Notes: a model not told the origin generated them from the sequence alone. A stretch of DNA of 64,000 nucleotides from an uncultured Mycoplasmatota bacterium (GCA_900550255.1 URQZ01000001.1:110333-174332); one strand, 5' to 3'; shown: positions 25,238-33,704, counted from the first letter of the stretch. A program made the numbers and translations.

Positions 25238-25534
25238 TTAATCCACCACCTTTGGTACTTCTACTTCACGATCTGTATATAAATCACAGTTTTGTAATAA
25301 TTCTTCAATTGGAACCGATTCTTCTTTAACATCTTCTCTTAATTCATATTCAAAATTATCTAGACAATGTGTCATTGGTTCTACCTTTTCAATATTTGGT
25401 ATTTCATTAATAATATCAATGTTAGAATCAATTATTTCAAATTCATCTAAAACCATTTTATTTTCTTCTTTTGTAAGTCCGATTAATAATTTATCAGCGT
25501 AATCATCAACCATTTCACTTGTAAATTTACTCAT
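25238..25534 (-). CDS. gatC: Asp/Glu-tRNA amidotransferase subunit C, 98 aa
   Basis: Small belt subunit that holds GatA and GatB together. The order C-A-B, the length and the two-part pattern (N-terminal helices from SEMVDDYADKLLIGLTKEE, C-terminal LREDVKEESV) fit GatC. The start at 25534 is supported by GAGGAGG six bases before it; upstream in-frame starts would lie inside the T-box terminator. First gene of the T-box(Asn) operon. Confidence 0.92.
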   Translation of the reverse strand: MSKFTSEMVDDYADKLLIGLTKEENKMVLDEFEIIDSNIDIINEIPNIEKVEPMTHCLDNFEYELREDVKEESVPIEELLQNCDLYTDREVEVPKVVD

Positions 25535-25549
25535 AATATTCCTCCTCAT

Positions 25550-25788
25550 TAAAAAAAACAGTAATTTTGTCCCCAAAGGGACGAATTACTGTTTGTATCC
25601 GCGGTACCACCCTAATTATCATTACATGATCACTTAATTTAGATAACGGGTAAACCGGCTTAAACTACTAATTTCATATAAGCAACTCCAGAGTGTTTTT
25701 CATAAAAGTTTTATTGTTAGCTTCCACCATACCTAACTCGCTTAAATAAAAGATTTTTATTACTCTCTCTTTCACAGTCGATAAAAAA
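25550..25788 (-). promoter_or_regulatory. T-box riboswitch, specifier AAC (Asn)
   Basis: The T-box sequence AGGGTGGTACCGCG is at 25600-25613 (minus strand). Stem I has the AGAGAG K-turn element and the apical GGTGGAAGC loop. On its 3' strand AAC (25695-25697) is followed by A and a CTCT helix that pairs with AGAG, the position of the specifier codon. The terminator (AACAGTAATT / AATTACTGTT plus T run) spans 25550-25593. Uncharged tRNA-Asn would prevent termination and turn on gatCAB-asnS-aspS. The specifier assignment is by hand folding. Confidence 0.93.
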
Positions 25789-25817
25789 ATTATAGCCTAT
25801 TTTTTTTTAGATGTCAA
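25789..25817 (-). promoter_or_regulatory. Promoter of the T-box(Asn)-gat operon
   Basis: Perfect TTGACA and TATAAT with a 17-base spacer, directly upstream of the T-box leader. Confidence 0.9.
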
Positions 25818-25821
25818 TATT

Positions 25822-27204
25822 TTAATTATTAATATGGTGATGGATTTCATTTGTATTTTCGGTTATAGGTGCGAATATATATCCATTTTCCTTTCCATAT
25901 TGAATTATTCTTCTTAAAGCATTTTTAGTTGGTTCATTTGCACTAAAGTCATGCATTAAAATAATATTTTCACGATTTGGTTTTAAATGTGATACAACAT
26001 TTTCATAAACTTTATTTTCATCTACTCTTCTTGTTGCATCTTCAGAATCAATGTTCCAATCATAATATTTATATCCTCTAAGACTTACTTCACTCGTTAA
26101 ATAAGTCATAATACCTGGATAATATTTTTTACTAACAGTATTAGAACTACCACCTGGAAATCTAATTATTTTAGCTTCCTTCTTTGTAATTCTTTTTACT
26201 TTCTCACTAACTGTTTTTAAGTCTTCAAAATAAGCCTCAGGTGAAGAATAAAGATATGAATAATTATGTGTAGCTGTATGAAGTGCGACAGTATGGCCTT
26301 CTTTTTGTTCTCTTTTAATTAAATAATTTAGTTCTTCTTTTTTATCTGTAACAAAAAAGGTAGCTCTGATTTTTTCTTCTTTTAAAATATCTAGTATAAA
26401 TGGCGTTACATCTTCACTTGGTCCATCATCAAATGTAAGATAAATAATTCCACCATTATAATTATTATGATTTGTTACGAAAACGTCACGATATTTTCTT
26501 GTTTCTTTACCTGTTTTATCTTTTACGACATAAGTTAGTTTATATAGTCCTTCCTTATTTGAATCAACGCTTCCCATTTTTAGAACATTAGCTGATATAT
26601 CATTATCACAATCATCAATTGCTTGATATCCTGGATCGTTGAATTTTTCACCTTTCTTTAATATAACTACTTCCTCACCTTCTAATTTTAAATTAGGTGC
26701 TTCTTTATCTTTGGAAATAATTTTACGTATCTTTATATCTTCGTTACCACTACTATCTTTTACTTTATAAATAATTTGATCATTTGTCTTTACGATTTTA
26801 ACTTTTGATTTTAAATCTTTGTCGTAATTATCACTAACTTCATATCCTTCTTCTTCATAATTATCATTAGGACACATTTCAATTTCTGTTTTTCCTTTTA
26901 GTATTATATTCGGTTTTTGGTTATCTACTACATGAATTTCTCTAACAACCGTTTTAGTATTAAATAGATTTTTTAATTGGTATTTTACCTCATAATCGCC
27001 AATCTTTTTATTATTTATATTATTTTCTACTTTTACTTGTTTTGTTAGTTCTTTTGTTCTTGTTTTACCACTATATCCTTGTTCAACATATTTATCATTT
27101 AAATTTAAAATAATTTCATTTCTTCCTTTTAAATCAATTAAAGGTTCAGTCATGATAAGAAATATTGATAAAAGAAAGAACAATACTATTAGATATTTTT
27201 TCAT
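25822..27204 (-). CDS. Polysaccharide deacetylase with Ig-like DUF5011-type repeats, 460 aa
   Basis: Extracellular carbohydrate de-N-acetylase, most likely acting on peptidoglycan or another wall polymer. Signal anchor at residues ~3-20. Three bacterial Ig-like (DUF5011-type) repeats span ~21-240, seen as repeated LKGxxEIxL...Y.E.GY patterns. The NodB domain (~250-450) has TFDDGPS (catalytic Asp and metal Asp), HTATHNY (metal His), RFPGGSSN and ILMHD. All NodB catalytic motifs are intact. Ends only five bases from the T-box promoter, with no terminator visible between them. Confidence 0.92.
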   Translation of the reverse strand: MKKYLIVLFFLLSIFLIMTEPLIDLKGRNEIILNLNDKYVEQGYSGKTRTKELTKQVKVENNINNKKIGDYEVKYQLKNLFNTKTVVREIHVVDNQKPNIILKGKTEIEMCPNDNYEEEGYEVSDNYDKDLKSKVKIVKTNDQIIYKVKDSSGNEDIKIRKIISKDKEAPNLKLEGEEVVILKKGEKFNDPGYQAIDDCDNDISANVLKMGSVDSNKEGLYKLTYVVKDKTGKETRKYRDVFVTNHNNYNGGIIYLTFDDGPSEDVTPFILDILKEEKIRATFFVTDKKEELNYLIKREQKEGHTVALHTATHNYSYLYSSPEAYFEDLKTVSEKVKRITKKEAKIIRFPGGSSNTVSKKYYPGIMTYLTSEVSLRGYKYYDWNIDSEDATRRVDENKVYENVVSHLKPNRENIILMHDFSANEPTKNALRRIIQYGKENGYIFAPITENTNEIHHHINN

Positions 27205-27263
27205 AAAAATCGCACTTCCCCTAATTAATAGTATATCAAATTTTTTTATTTATAACATTTAAA

Positions 27264-27291
27264 TTCAAAAAAACAATCAAAAATTGTTTTT
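27264..27291. terminator. AT-rich terminator hairpin, both directions
   Basis: AAAAACAAT / ATTGTTTTT, 9-bp stem with a 5-base loop; T runs on both strands. It would end transcription of the broken gene at 27293-27994. Confidence 0.7.
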
Positions 27292-27292
27292 T

Positions 27293-27994
27293 TTATCTTG
27301 GTATTAACTTACCACCATCTTGTAAGGTATATGTTTTACCATCTAACCATTCGTTAGCTTATTTATCATAATAAACATTATGACCATTATCTTTAATTAG
27401 ATTTAAATCATTGTTTGTAAGTTTTAAAGTATTGATATATGAATTTCTCTCTACATTCCATTTTGAATTTTTATCAATACTAATATTTACTTCTTCAGCT
27501 TTTTTATTATTATTAACAGTTGATGTTAAAGTACTACTTTTTAAATTGATATCTACACTACTTAATGAATCTAAGATGATATCACCACTTAATTTTTGAT
27601 TAGTAGCATTTAATTCTAAATTGCCACCATTACTTCCACTATTTCCCCATTCATTAGCACATTTTATACTTAAAAGGATATTACTTCCATATGTTAAGGT
27701 TGTGTTTTCTAAATTGATAGTAGATTTGGTATTAGTTATAAAAAACATAGGTGCGGTTTTATAAACGCTTGATGATGAATCAACAATAATACTTAAACTA
27801 GTTATTAAAACAAATGTACATATTCCAAGAATTATTAAGTTATTTGTACTAAGATCATTACTTGTTGTTGGCTTTTCCATATTGTTTGGATTAAAATTTG
27901 GCGCACTATTTTTAGAGTTAGTAACAGTATAATATCCTGTTATTAGCACTAAAGCGATTAAAAAAACACAAATTACATTCACTGTTTTTTTTCA
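27293..27994 (-). pseudogene. Carbohydrate-binding-domain-like membrane protein, two lesions
   Basis: The ATG at 27994 with AAAGGAAG upstream is followed by eight A, which throws the frame off; with seven A it reads MKKTVNVICVFLIALV and joins the long frame (GTG at 27982). That frame stops at TAA 27359-27361 but continues in phase ANEWLDGKTYTLQDGGKLIPR-like for 21 codons to a second stop, so TCA to TAA is the likely change. The protein has two membrane segments (about 5-22 and 48-66) and a beta-helix-like region with NTKSTINLEN and GNSGSNGGN, the pattern of secreted carbohydrate-binding (DUF4353-like) proteins. The family call is by motif memory. Confidence 0.7.
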
Positions 27995-28075
27995 TTTTGA
28001 TCTTCCTTTCGACAATTTGATTATATAATATTATATTGTTTAATTATCGTCGAAATTGTGAATAAATAGTGAAAT

Positions 28076-28900
28076 TTATTTTATATAAGTTTTTCCTTTA
28101 TAAATAAAATTAGCTTTTCCTTTTAAAATCATTTCTTCATTCTTTAAACATTTAACTTTTTGCATACCTCCTTTTGATGTGACTTCAATTATTTTATTTT
28201 GATCTAATTTATGGCTTAATATAGCAGCCCCTACACTTGCACAAGCACCACTTCCACAAGATAAAACTTCACCTACACCACGTTCCCATGTTTTTATTTT
28301 AATTGCATCTTCATTAATTATTTGGACAAAATTTACATTAACACGTTCGGGAAAGAGATAATGCATTTCAAAATATGGTCCTATTTCTTTTAAATTGATA
28401 TTATCAACATTATCAACAAAACTAACAGCATGTGGATTTCCTACAGATAGACATGTTGTTTTAAATCTTTCACCAGCTACATATATATCTTCATTTATAA
28501 AAATATTTTTATCCGTTATAACCGGTATTTTTTTAGGAGTTATATTAATTTTGCCCATATTAATAATAACATCCTTATCTATTAAAACAGGTATAATTCC
28601 AGCTTTTGTTTCTATTTCAAATTTTACTTTTTTTACTTTTTTATTTAAATACACAGCAACACATCTAAGACCATCACTACACATTTTACTTTCAGTTCCA
28701 TCAGGATTATACATTATCATTTTAACGTCCGCTTTAGCTGATGAGGTTATAAAAATAATTCCTCTTGCTCCTATTCCATAATGGTAATCACTAAGTAATT
28801 TAACTTTACTTTTTAATTTCAAAAGATCATTTTTCTTATAACTTAGGCAATCAATTATTACATAATCATTCCCAAGCGTTTGCATTTTAATAAAATTCAT
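28076..28900 (-). CDS. dapF: Diaminopimelate epimerase, 274 aa
   Basis: Converts LL- to meso-diaminopimelate for lysine and peptidoglycan, without cofactor. Both catalytic cysteines are seen: C in MCSDGLRCVA (near residue 76) and in SCGSGACASVGAA (near 214). N-terminus FIKMQTLGNDYVIID is typical. Normal length. GGTGAT ribosome binding site. A meso-DAP pathway implies a peptidoglycan wall, which distinguishes this organism from wall-less mycoplasmas. Confidence 0.96.
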   Translation of the reverse strand: MNFIKMQTLGNDYVIIDCLSYKKNDLLKLKSKVKLLSDYHYGIGARGIIFITSSAKADVKMIMYNPDGTESKMCSDGLRCVAVYLNKKVKKVKFEIETKAGIIPVLIDKDVIINMGKINITPKKIPVITDKNIFINEDIYVAGERFKTTCLSVGNPHAVSFVDNVDNINLKEIGPYFEMHYLFPERVNVNFVQIINEDAIKIKTWERGVGEVLSCGSGACASVGAAILSHKLDQNKIIEVTSKGGMQKVKCLKNEEMILKGKANFIYKGKTYIK

Positions 28901-28925
28901 ATCATCACCTTTTTAATTTTATGCG

Positions 28926-28951
28926 AAAAAAAAAGCTTTATTAAAGCTTTT
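28926..28951 (-). terminator. Intrinsic terminator after tRNA-Ile
   Basis: AAAAGCTT / AAGCTTTT, 8-bp stem with a 5-base loop and a T run on the minus strand, 13 bases after the tRNA. Confidence 0.8.
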
Positions 28952-28963
28952 AAATTTCAATAA

Positions 28964-29040
<77 letters not shown>

Positions 29041-29124
29041 ATTATTTCTTAAGACTATTAAAGTATATCGTATTTTGAAGGATTTGACAATACTTTTTTG
29101 TCATTTTTTATAAATTTATGTAAA

Positions 29125-29160
29125 AGAAAAATTTATTAAAACGTGTTAATAAATTTTTCT
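29125..29160. repeat. Perfect 15-bp inverted repeat downstream of pyrG
   Basis: AGAAAAATTTATTAA and TTAATAAATTTTTCT around AACGTG. It has no clear T run after the minus-strand stem, so it is either a weak terminator of pyrG or a 3'-end stabilising hairpin. Confidence 0.6.
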
Positions 29161-29192
29161 GTAGTATATTATATTATATTTTTTTATTTATA

Positions 29193-30797
29193 TTACTTTT
29201 TATCAATACTTGCTTTTATAAATGAATCAAAAAGTGGATGCGGTCTTGTAGGTCTACTTTTAAATTCTGGATGAAATTGACTTGCTATAAAATGTGGATG
29301 AGTTGGTATTTCAACGATTTCTACTAAATTACTTGCTTCATTAATTCCAGAAAAAACTAAACCTTTTTGTTCTAATAATTCTTTATATTCATTATTAAAT
29401 TCATATCTGTGTCTATGACGTTCTAAAATTTTATCTTCTTTATATACTTTATGCGCTAATGTTTTTTCTTTTAAACTACATTCATAGTTACCTAATCTTA
29501 AGGTACCACCCATATTTATAATTGATTTTTGATCAGCCATTAAATCAATAACAGGATTTTTACACATTTCATCAAATTCTGTTGATGATGCATCTTTTAT
29601 ACCAGCTACATTACGCGCAAATTCAATTACAGCAAGTTGCATTCCTAAACATATTCCTAGAAATGGTATTTTATTAACTCTTGCATAATTAATAGCTTTT
29701 ATTTTACCTGAGATTCCTCTAGTACCAAATCCTCCTGGTACTAAAATACCATTAGTGTTTTTAAATATTTCTTTTAGATTAACATTTTCTTTTTCTAGAT
29801 CTTCAGAATCAATCCAATTGATATTTATTTTTTTAGAGTATTTATACCCCGCACTCTTTAAGGCCTCAACAACCGAAATATAGGCATCATGTAATTCAAC
29901 ATATTTTCCTACTAAAGAGATTTCTATTTCTCCTTTTAAATTATCAACAGTTTTGATTAAGTTTTCCCAATATTTTAAATTAGCTTTTTTAACTGGTAAA
30001 TTAAATTGTTTTAAAATTATTTCATCAATGTGCTGTTTATAATAATTAATAGGAATTTCATAAATATTTTTAACATCAATTGAATCAATAACATTTTCAA
30101 CAGGAACAGAGCAAAACATCGATAATTTCTTCTTAATATTTTCACCTGTATCAAATGGAGCACGACACACAAGTGCATCTGGTCTTATGCCCATATTTCT
30201 TAAATCCCTTACACTATTTTGTGTTGGTTTAGTTTTTAACTCATTTGAACCATAAATATATGGAATTAAAGTAGTGTGAACAAAGAAAGTATTTTCTTTT
30301 CCTTTTTCATACTGAATTTGTCTTAAGGCTTCAATAAACGATTGTGATTCAATATCACCTACTGTACCACCTATTTCAGTAATTACAACATCAGCTTTTG
30401 ATGTAGCCCCTGCTTCATAAACCTTATTTTTAATTTCATTTGTAACATGTGGAACCATTTGAACTGTTGCACCTAAATATTCACCTTTTCTCTCTTTTTT
30501 AATAACAGATGAATATATTTTTCCACTAGTAATATTTGATGTATAATTAAGTTCTTCATCAATAAATCTTTCATAGTGACCTAAATCAAGATCCGTTTCA
30601 CAACCATCATAGGTTACAAAAACTTCACCGTGTTGAATTGGATTCATAGTTCCCGGATCAACATTAATATAAGGATCAAACTTTTGCATAAATACCTTAT
30701 ATCCCCTAGATTTTAGTAAAAGAGCAATCGATGAGGCTGTAATTCCCTTACCTAGTCCAGAAACTACACCTCCTGTAACAAATACATATTTTGTCAT
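29193..30797 (-). CDS. pyrG: CTP synthase, 534 aa
   Basis: Makes CTP from UTP, ATP and glutamine. The amidoligase domain starts with FVTGGVVSGLGKG (P-loop region) and has the CTP/UTP-binding GGTVGDIESQ. The glutaminase domain has the nucleophile Cys in LGICLGMQLA near residue 370 and the His-Glu pair in SQFHPEFKS near 510. ATG at 30797, with GGAGGTG five bases upstream, is preferred to a longer start seven codons earlier. A leader hairpin upstream suggests attenuation. Confidence 0.97.
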   Translation of the reverse strand: MTKYVFVTGGVVSGLGKGITASSIALLLKSRGYKVFMQKFDPYINVDPGTMNPIQHGEVFVTYDGCETDLDLGHYERFIDEELNYTSNITSGKIYSSVIKKERKGEYLGATVQMVPHVTNEIKNKVYEAGATSKADVVITEIGGTVGDIESQSFIEALRQIQYEKGKENTFFVHTTLIPYIYGSNELKTKPTQNSVRDLRNMGIRPDALVCRAPFDTGENIKKKLSMFCSVPVENVIDSIDVKNIYEIPINYYKQHIDEIILKQFNLPVKKANLKYWENLIKTVDNLKGEIEISLVGKYVELHDAYISVVEALKSAGYKYSKKININWIDSEDLEKENVNLKEIFKNTNGILVPGGFGTRGISGKIKAINYARVNKIPFLGICLGMQLAVIEFARNVAGIKDASSTEFDEMCKNPVIDLMADQKSIINMGGTLRLGNYECSLKEKTLAHKVYKEDKILERHRHRYEFNNEYKELLEQKGLVFSGINEASNLVEIVEIPTHPHFIASQFHPEFKSRPTRPHPLFDSFIKASIDKK

Positions 30798-30816
30798 AAA
30801 CACACCTCCAAAAAAC

Positions 30817-30845
30817 AAAAAAACTATAGAGAACGCTCTCTATAG
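30817..30845 (-). promoter_or_regulatory. Leader terminator (attenuator) of pyrG
   Basis: Between promoter and ribosome binding site, CTATAGAGA / TCTCTATAG forms a 9-bp stem with a 4-base loop followed by seven T. In Bacillus pyrG a similar hairpin is by-passed at low CTP by repeated G addition at a GGGC transcript start. Here the expected start reads GAGCC, so the switch may differ. The hairpin is seen; the mechanism is inferred. Confidence 0.75.
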
Positions 30846-30855
30846 GCTCTTTTAA

Positions 30856-30864
30856 ATTATACCA
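30856..30864 (-). promoter_or_regulatory. Extended -10 promoter of pyrG
   Basis: TGG-TATAAT on the minus strand, about 10 bases upstream of the leader hairpin. No good -35 is visible. Confidence 0.55.
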
Positions 30865-30979
30865 CTAATAATTATTTTATAAAAGGAAATTTTGATTTTT
30901 TATCAAATTTTTCTTTTATTAATTTTAGTATAATTTTTTTGTTTGAAATTTATATCTTTATCAAATTTATAGTATATTT

Positions 30980-32044
30980 TTATTTACTATAAAATTGAAT
31001 TTTAGGAATAACTGTATTTCCACTTCCAGATTGAGGAACCGAACTTAAAAATCTAACCCTATAATATCTGTATTTTTTAGAATAGTTATCAGGATAAATT
31101 ATTTTAAGATCATTAGATTCATGCAAACCATCTTTGATAATTTTATAATTTGAAGTTTTATCATTACTTCCTTCAAGTACATAATCGGTATCTTGCTTTC
31201 CTGAATAAAATTGAATTTCTAATTTATATAACCAAACAGGTTCCTTAAAATCATATCCAATATATTGATCTTTATATGATTGACCAGCTGCTACTCCCCA
31301 ATAATCGCCAGTTTGATCAAATGCTTTATATGCTGGAAAGCCATTATAATAACTACTTGCAAATGTTTCTCCAGAAGGAGCTGTATTACTAGTCATTTTA
31401 GGCACTTTTATCGGATCTGTTTCATCTAGCTTAGAAATTAAAGTTGGATTTTCTAAAATTAATCCAGTCCAATTAGAATCATTTATCATTTTTTCCATTG
31501 CTGTTTTATTTTTAGCAAATATTTTAAAGGAGTCTGGATTTTCAACCATTCCACTTCCAAAATCATCAAAATTATTTATAATATATGTGATATTATTTTT
31601 ATCATTCAATAGTTTTTCAAAACTACCTTGGTCTTTTAAAATTGATGAATTAATTGTTTTATCATCACTACATTTTGCCACATTCTTTTTATATTCGCAA
31701 AAGAATCCATTTAACGTCATTTCTAGTTCTTCAACTTTATTACTTTGTACTTTTATCTTCATTAAACTAGTTGGTTTATCTCCCTTTATTTCTATATTAT
31801 TTAATATATATGATAATTTCATGTCAGATGTAATTTTTATTTTAGAATTATTTTCTGTATTAGTTCCAACTACAGCATTATTAAATTCGATAGCCTCAAC
31901 AAAGCCATAAACTGAATCTTCTGTAGCTTTTATTTTTGCATTTTTTATAATATTCAATATAATAGGGACAGCAATTAAAGCTATGACTGCAAGAATTACT
32001 ATGACTGCCAACAATTCAATTAAAGTAAAACCCTTTTTTTTCAT
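30980..32044 (-). CDS. Pilin-like protein with C-terminal F5/8-type (discoidin) domain, 354 aa
   Basis: The N-terminus MKKKG/FTLIELLAVIVILAV is a type IV prepilin leader with cleavage after Gly5 and a long hydrophobic helix, so a prepilin peptidase would process it. Residues ~60-200 form a helical stalk of unknown family. Residues ~215-354 (TFASSYYNGFPAYKAFDQ, YIGYDFKEPVWLYKLEIQF, YRYYRVRF) match the galactose-binding-like discoidin fold that binds sugars or surfaces. A pseudopilin carrying a sugar-binding head could be an adhesive tip subunit (inference). Single gene. Confidence 0.82.
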   Translation of the reverse strand: MKKKGFTLIELLAVIVILAVIALIAVPIILNIIKNAKIKATEDSVYGFVEAIEFNNAVVGTNTENNSKIKITSDMKLSYILNNIEIKGDKPTSLMKIKVQSNKVEELEMTLNGFFCEYKKNVAKCSDDKTINSSILKDQGSFEKLLNDKNNITYIINNFDDFGSGMVENPDSFKIFAKNKTAMEKMINDSNWTGLILENPTLISKLDETDPIKVPKMTSNTAPSGETFASSYYNGFPAYKAFDQTGDYWGVAAGQSYKDQYIGYDFKEPVWLYKLEIQFYSGKQDTDYVLEGSNDKTSNYKIIKDGLHESNDLKIIYPDNYSKKYRYYRVRFLSSVPQSGSGNTVIPKIQFYSK

Positions 32045-32104
32045 TTATACAACCACTCCTTACTGTATGATTACTTCCCACATATTATAACATAATAATC
32101 ACAA

Positions 32105-32127
32105 CAAAAAAAGGGATAAATTCCCTT
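32105..32127 (-). terminator. Intrinsic terminator after the mini-protein pair
   Basis: Minus-strand AAGGGA / TCCCTT stem, 5-base loop, seven T. Confidence 0.75.
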
Positions 32128-32132
32128 CTTTA

Positions 32133-32270
32133 CTAATAAGCAATAAATGAGCCAATTATAATAGCAAGTAAAATATATAATACAACTATGCATACATAAC
32201 CATTACCGCTTCTGTTTGTGTTACAACAACTTGTTGTAGTTGATTTTTCACAAGAATTTCCACATGCCAT
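32133..32270 (-). CDS. YjcZ-like small membrane protein, 45 aa
   Basis: Starts with a five-Cys hydrophilic part (MACGNSCEKS, TTTSCC) and ends in one membrane helix (YVCIVVLYILLAIIIGSFIAY). An AGGAGGTG ribosome binding site is at ideal distance. The IVVLYILLxIIIG helix resembles the YjcZ-type mini-proteins of sporulating Bacillota. It is too short for most gene callers, but the ribosome binding site, terminator and neighbour of the same type make it convincing. Confidence 0.75.
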   Translation of the reverse strand: MACGNSCEKSTTTSCCNTNRSGNGYVCIVVLYILLAIIIGSFIAY

Positions 32271-32293
32271 ATAAATTACACCTCCTTAACCGA

Positions 32294-32377
32294 TTAAATG
32301 TAGGCCCCAAGTATAATTATTAAAAGTATAAATAAAACTAAAACGATTGCAGCTCCAGATACTCCAGTATTACACAT
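32294..32377 (-). CDS. YjcZ-like small membrane protein, 27 aa
   Basis: MCNTGVSGAAIVLVLFILLI and a short tail: almost the whole peptide is one membrane helix, as in YjcZ-like proteins. A GGAGG ribosome binding site lies 8 bases upstream. It precedes the 45-aa gene by 23 bases, so both probably form one transcript. Function unknown; the family is linked to sporulation or envelope stress in other bacteria. Confidence 0.68.
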   Translation of the reverse strand: MCNTGVSGAAIVLVLFILLIIILGAYI

Positions 32378-32464
32378 AAAGCATTCCTCCTTTTTATCTT
32401 TTCACAGTATTGTATGGAAAAACACAAAAAGTGTGAATACTTACAACTAAATTATTTAAATTTA

Positions 32465-32493
32465 TTGTAATTTTTACTAATATTTGTTATTAT
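32465..32493 (+). promoter_or_regulatory. Promoter of the PrsA-like gene
   Basis: TTGTAA and TATTAT, 17-base spacer, with TG extended -10, 26 bases upstream of the start codon. Confidence 0.6.
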
Positions 32494-32518
32494 ATTAATT
32501 GTATAAAGGAGGATATAT

Positions 32519-33688
32519 ATGGCAAATACCAGTAAAAAACAAACTACTACTAAAGCTAAAAGTAGTTCAAAAACAAGCAGTACAAAAAAAGAAGTTAAAA
32601 CTCAACCTAAAAAAAGTGTTAAAACTGAAACAAAGAAAAGTGTAAATTCTAAACCAAAAGAAGAAATTAAAATTGTTAAAAAAAGTCCAAAAAAGGATTA
32701 TGAACAATATGGACGTGTTGCCCTTCTTCTTATAGCTTGCCTTTTACTTGCAATTATTTTAATTGTTGTTATTAAAGGTAATGAAACACAACTTTCAAAT
32801 GGTAAAGAAGTTGTAGCATCACTTAAAGGAAAAAATATCGTAAGTGAAGATTTGTTTGAAGAAATGAAAAACAAATATGGTACAACTGTTTTAGTTAATA
32901 TGATTGATGAATACATCGTATCTAAAGAAGTTAAAAATAATGATGAAGCAAAAGAAAGTGCTAAAGCACAACTTGATTCATTAAAACAACAATATGAATC
33001 ACAAAGTATGGATTTTAAAACTGTTTTATCTAACTACGGATATAATAGTGAAGATCAATTGTTAGATGAAATGATTGTTGAAGCTAATAAAGAAATAGTA
33101 GCTAAAAAATATATCAGAAAAGCTATTTCAGATGATGAAATAAATAAATACTATGAAGATGAAATTTATGGAGATTATAATGCAAAACACATTTTAATTA
33201 AAGCTGATACAAGTGATGATGCATCTAAAGAAGAACAAGAAAAAGCTTTAGAAAAAGCAAAGAAAAAAGCTGAAGAAGTTATAACAAAATTAAACAATGG
33301 TGAAAAATGGGATGACTTAGTTAAAAAATATTCAGATGATGAAGGTTCTAAAGATGATAAAGGATTAATTGAAAACTTTACCAAAGGTGATGTTGTTGAT
33401 GAATTCTTTGATGCTGTATTAAATCTAAAAGATAATGAATATACAAAAGAACCAGTTAAAAGCCAATATGGTTATCATGTAATCTTAAGAGTAAGTGCTT
33501 CTAAAAAGCCATCACTTAAAGAATCAAAATCAACTATTTTAGATAGTTTAGTAAAAGATAAAATTGCTAAAGATTCTAATTTAGTAAGTAGCACTTGGGT
33601 TGATATTAGAAAAGCTTATAACTTAGATATCAAAGATACTAAAGTTAAAAAGTCATATAATAGTACAATTAAAAAAGCTCAATCATAA
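32519..33688 (+). CDS. PrsA/SurA-like membrane-anchored parvulin foldase, 389 aa
   Basis: One of very few plus-strand protein genes. A Lys/Ser/Thr-rich cytoplasmic N-terminus (~1-60) is followed by one membrane segment (VALLLIACLLLAIILIVVI, ~65-83), so the chaperone part is outside. A SurA-like N-domain (~95-200) precedes a parvulin-type peptidyl-prolyl isomerase domain with AKHILIKA near 222, KWDDLVKKYSDDEGSKDDKG and QYGYHVILRV near 318. PrsA is normally a lipoprotein; here a membrane anchor replaces the lipobox. It has an AAGGAGG ribosome binding site, its own promoter and terminator. Confidence 0.88.
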   Translation: MANTSKKQTTTKAKSSSKTSSTKKEVKTQPKKSVKTETKKSVNSKPKEEIKIVKKSPKKDYEQYGRVALLLIACLLLAIILIVVIKGNETQLSNGKEVVASLKGKNIVSEDLFEEMKNKYGTTVLVNMIDEYIVSKEVKNNDEAKESAKAQLDSLKQQYESQSMDFKTVLSNYGYNSEDQLLDEMIVEANKEIVAKKYIRKAISDDEINKYYEDEIYGDYNAKHILIKADTSDDASKEEQEKALEKAKKKAEEVITKLNNGEKWDDLVKKYSDDEGSKDDKGLIENFTKGDVVDEFFDAVLNLKDNEYTKEPVKSQYGYHVILRVSASKKPSLKESKSTILDSLVKDKIAKDSNLVSSTWVDIRKAYNLDIKDTKVKKSYNSTIKKAQS

Positions 33689-33704
33689 TGAGCTTTTTCT
33701 TTTT
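33672..33704 (+). terminator. Intrinsic terminator of the PrsA-like gene
   Basis: AAAAAGCTCA / TGAGCTTTTT, 10-bp stem whose loop carries the TAA stop codon. It also overlaps the end of the convergent gene at 33683. Confidence 0.88.

Noticed and set aside
28395..28781. 128-codon plus-strand frame opposite dapF
   Set aside because: It lies wholly antisense to dapF, has no ribosome binding site and reflects the codon pattern of the true gene.
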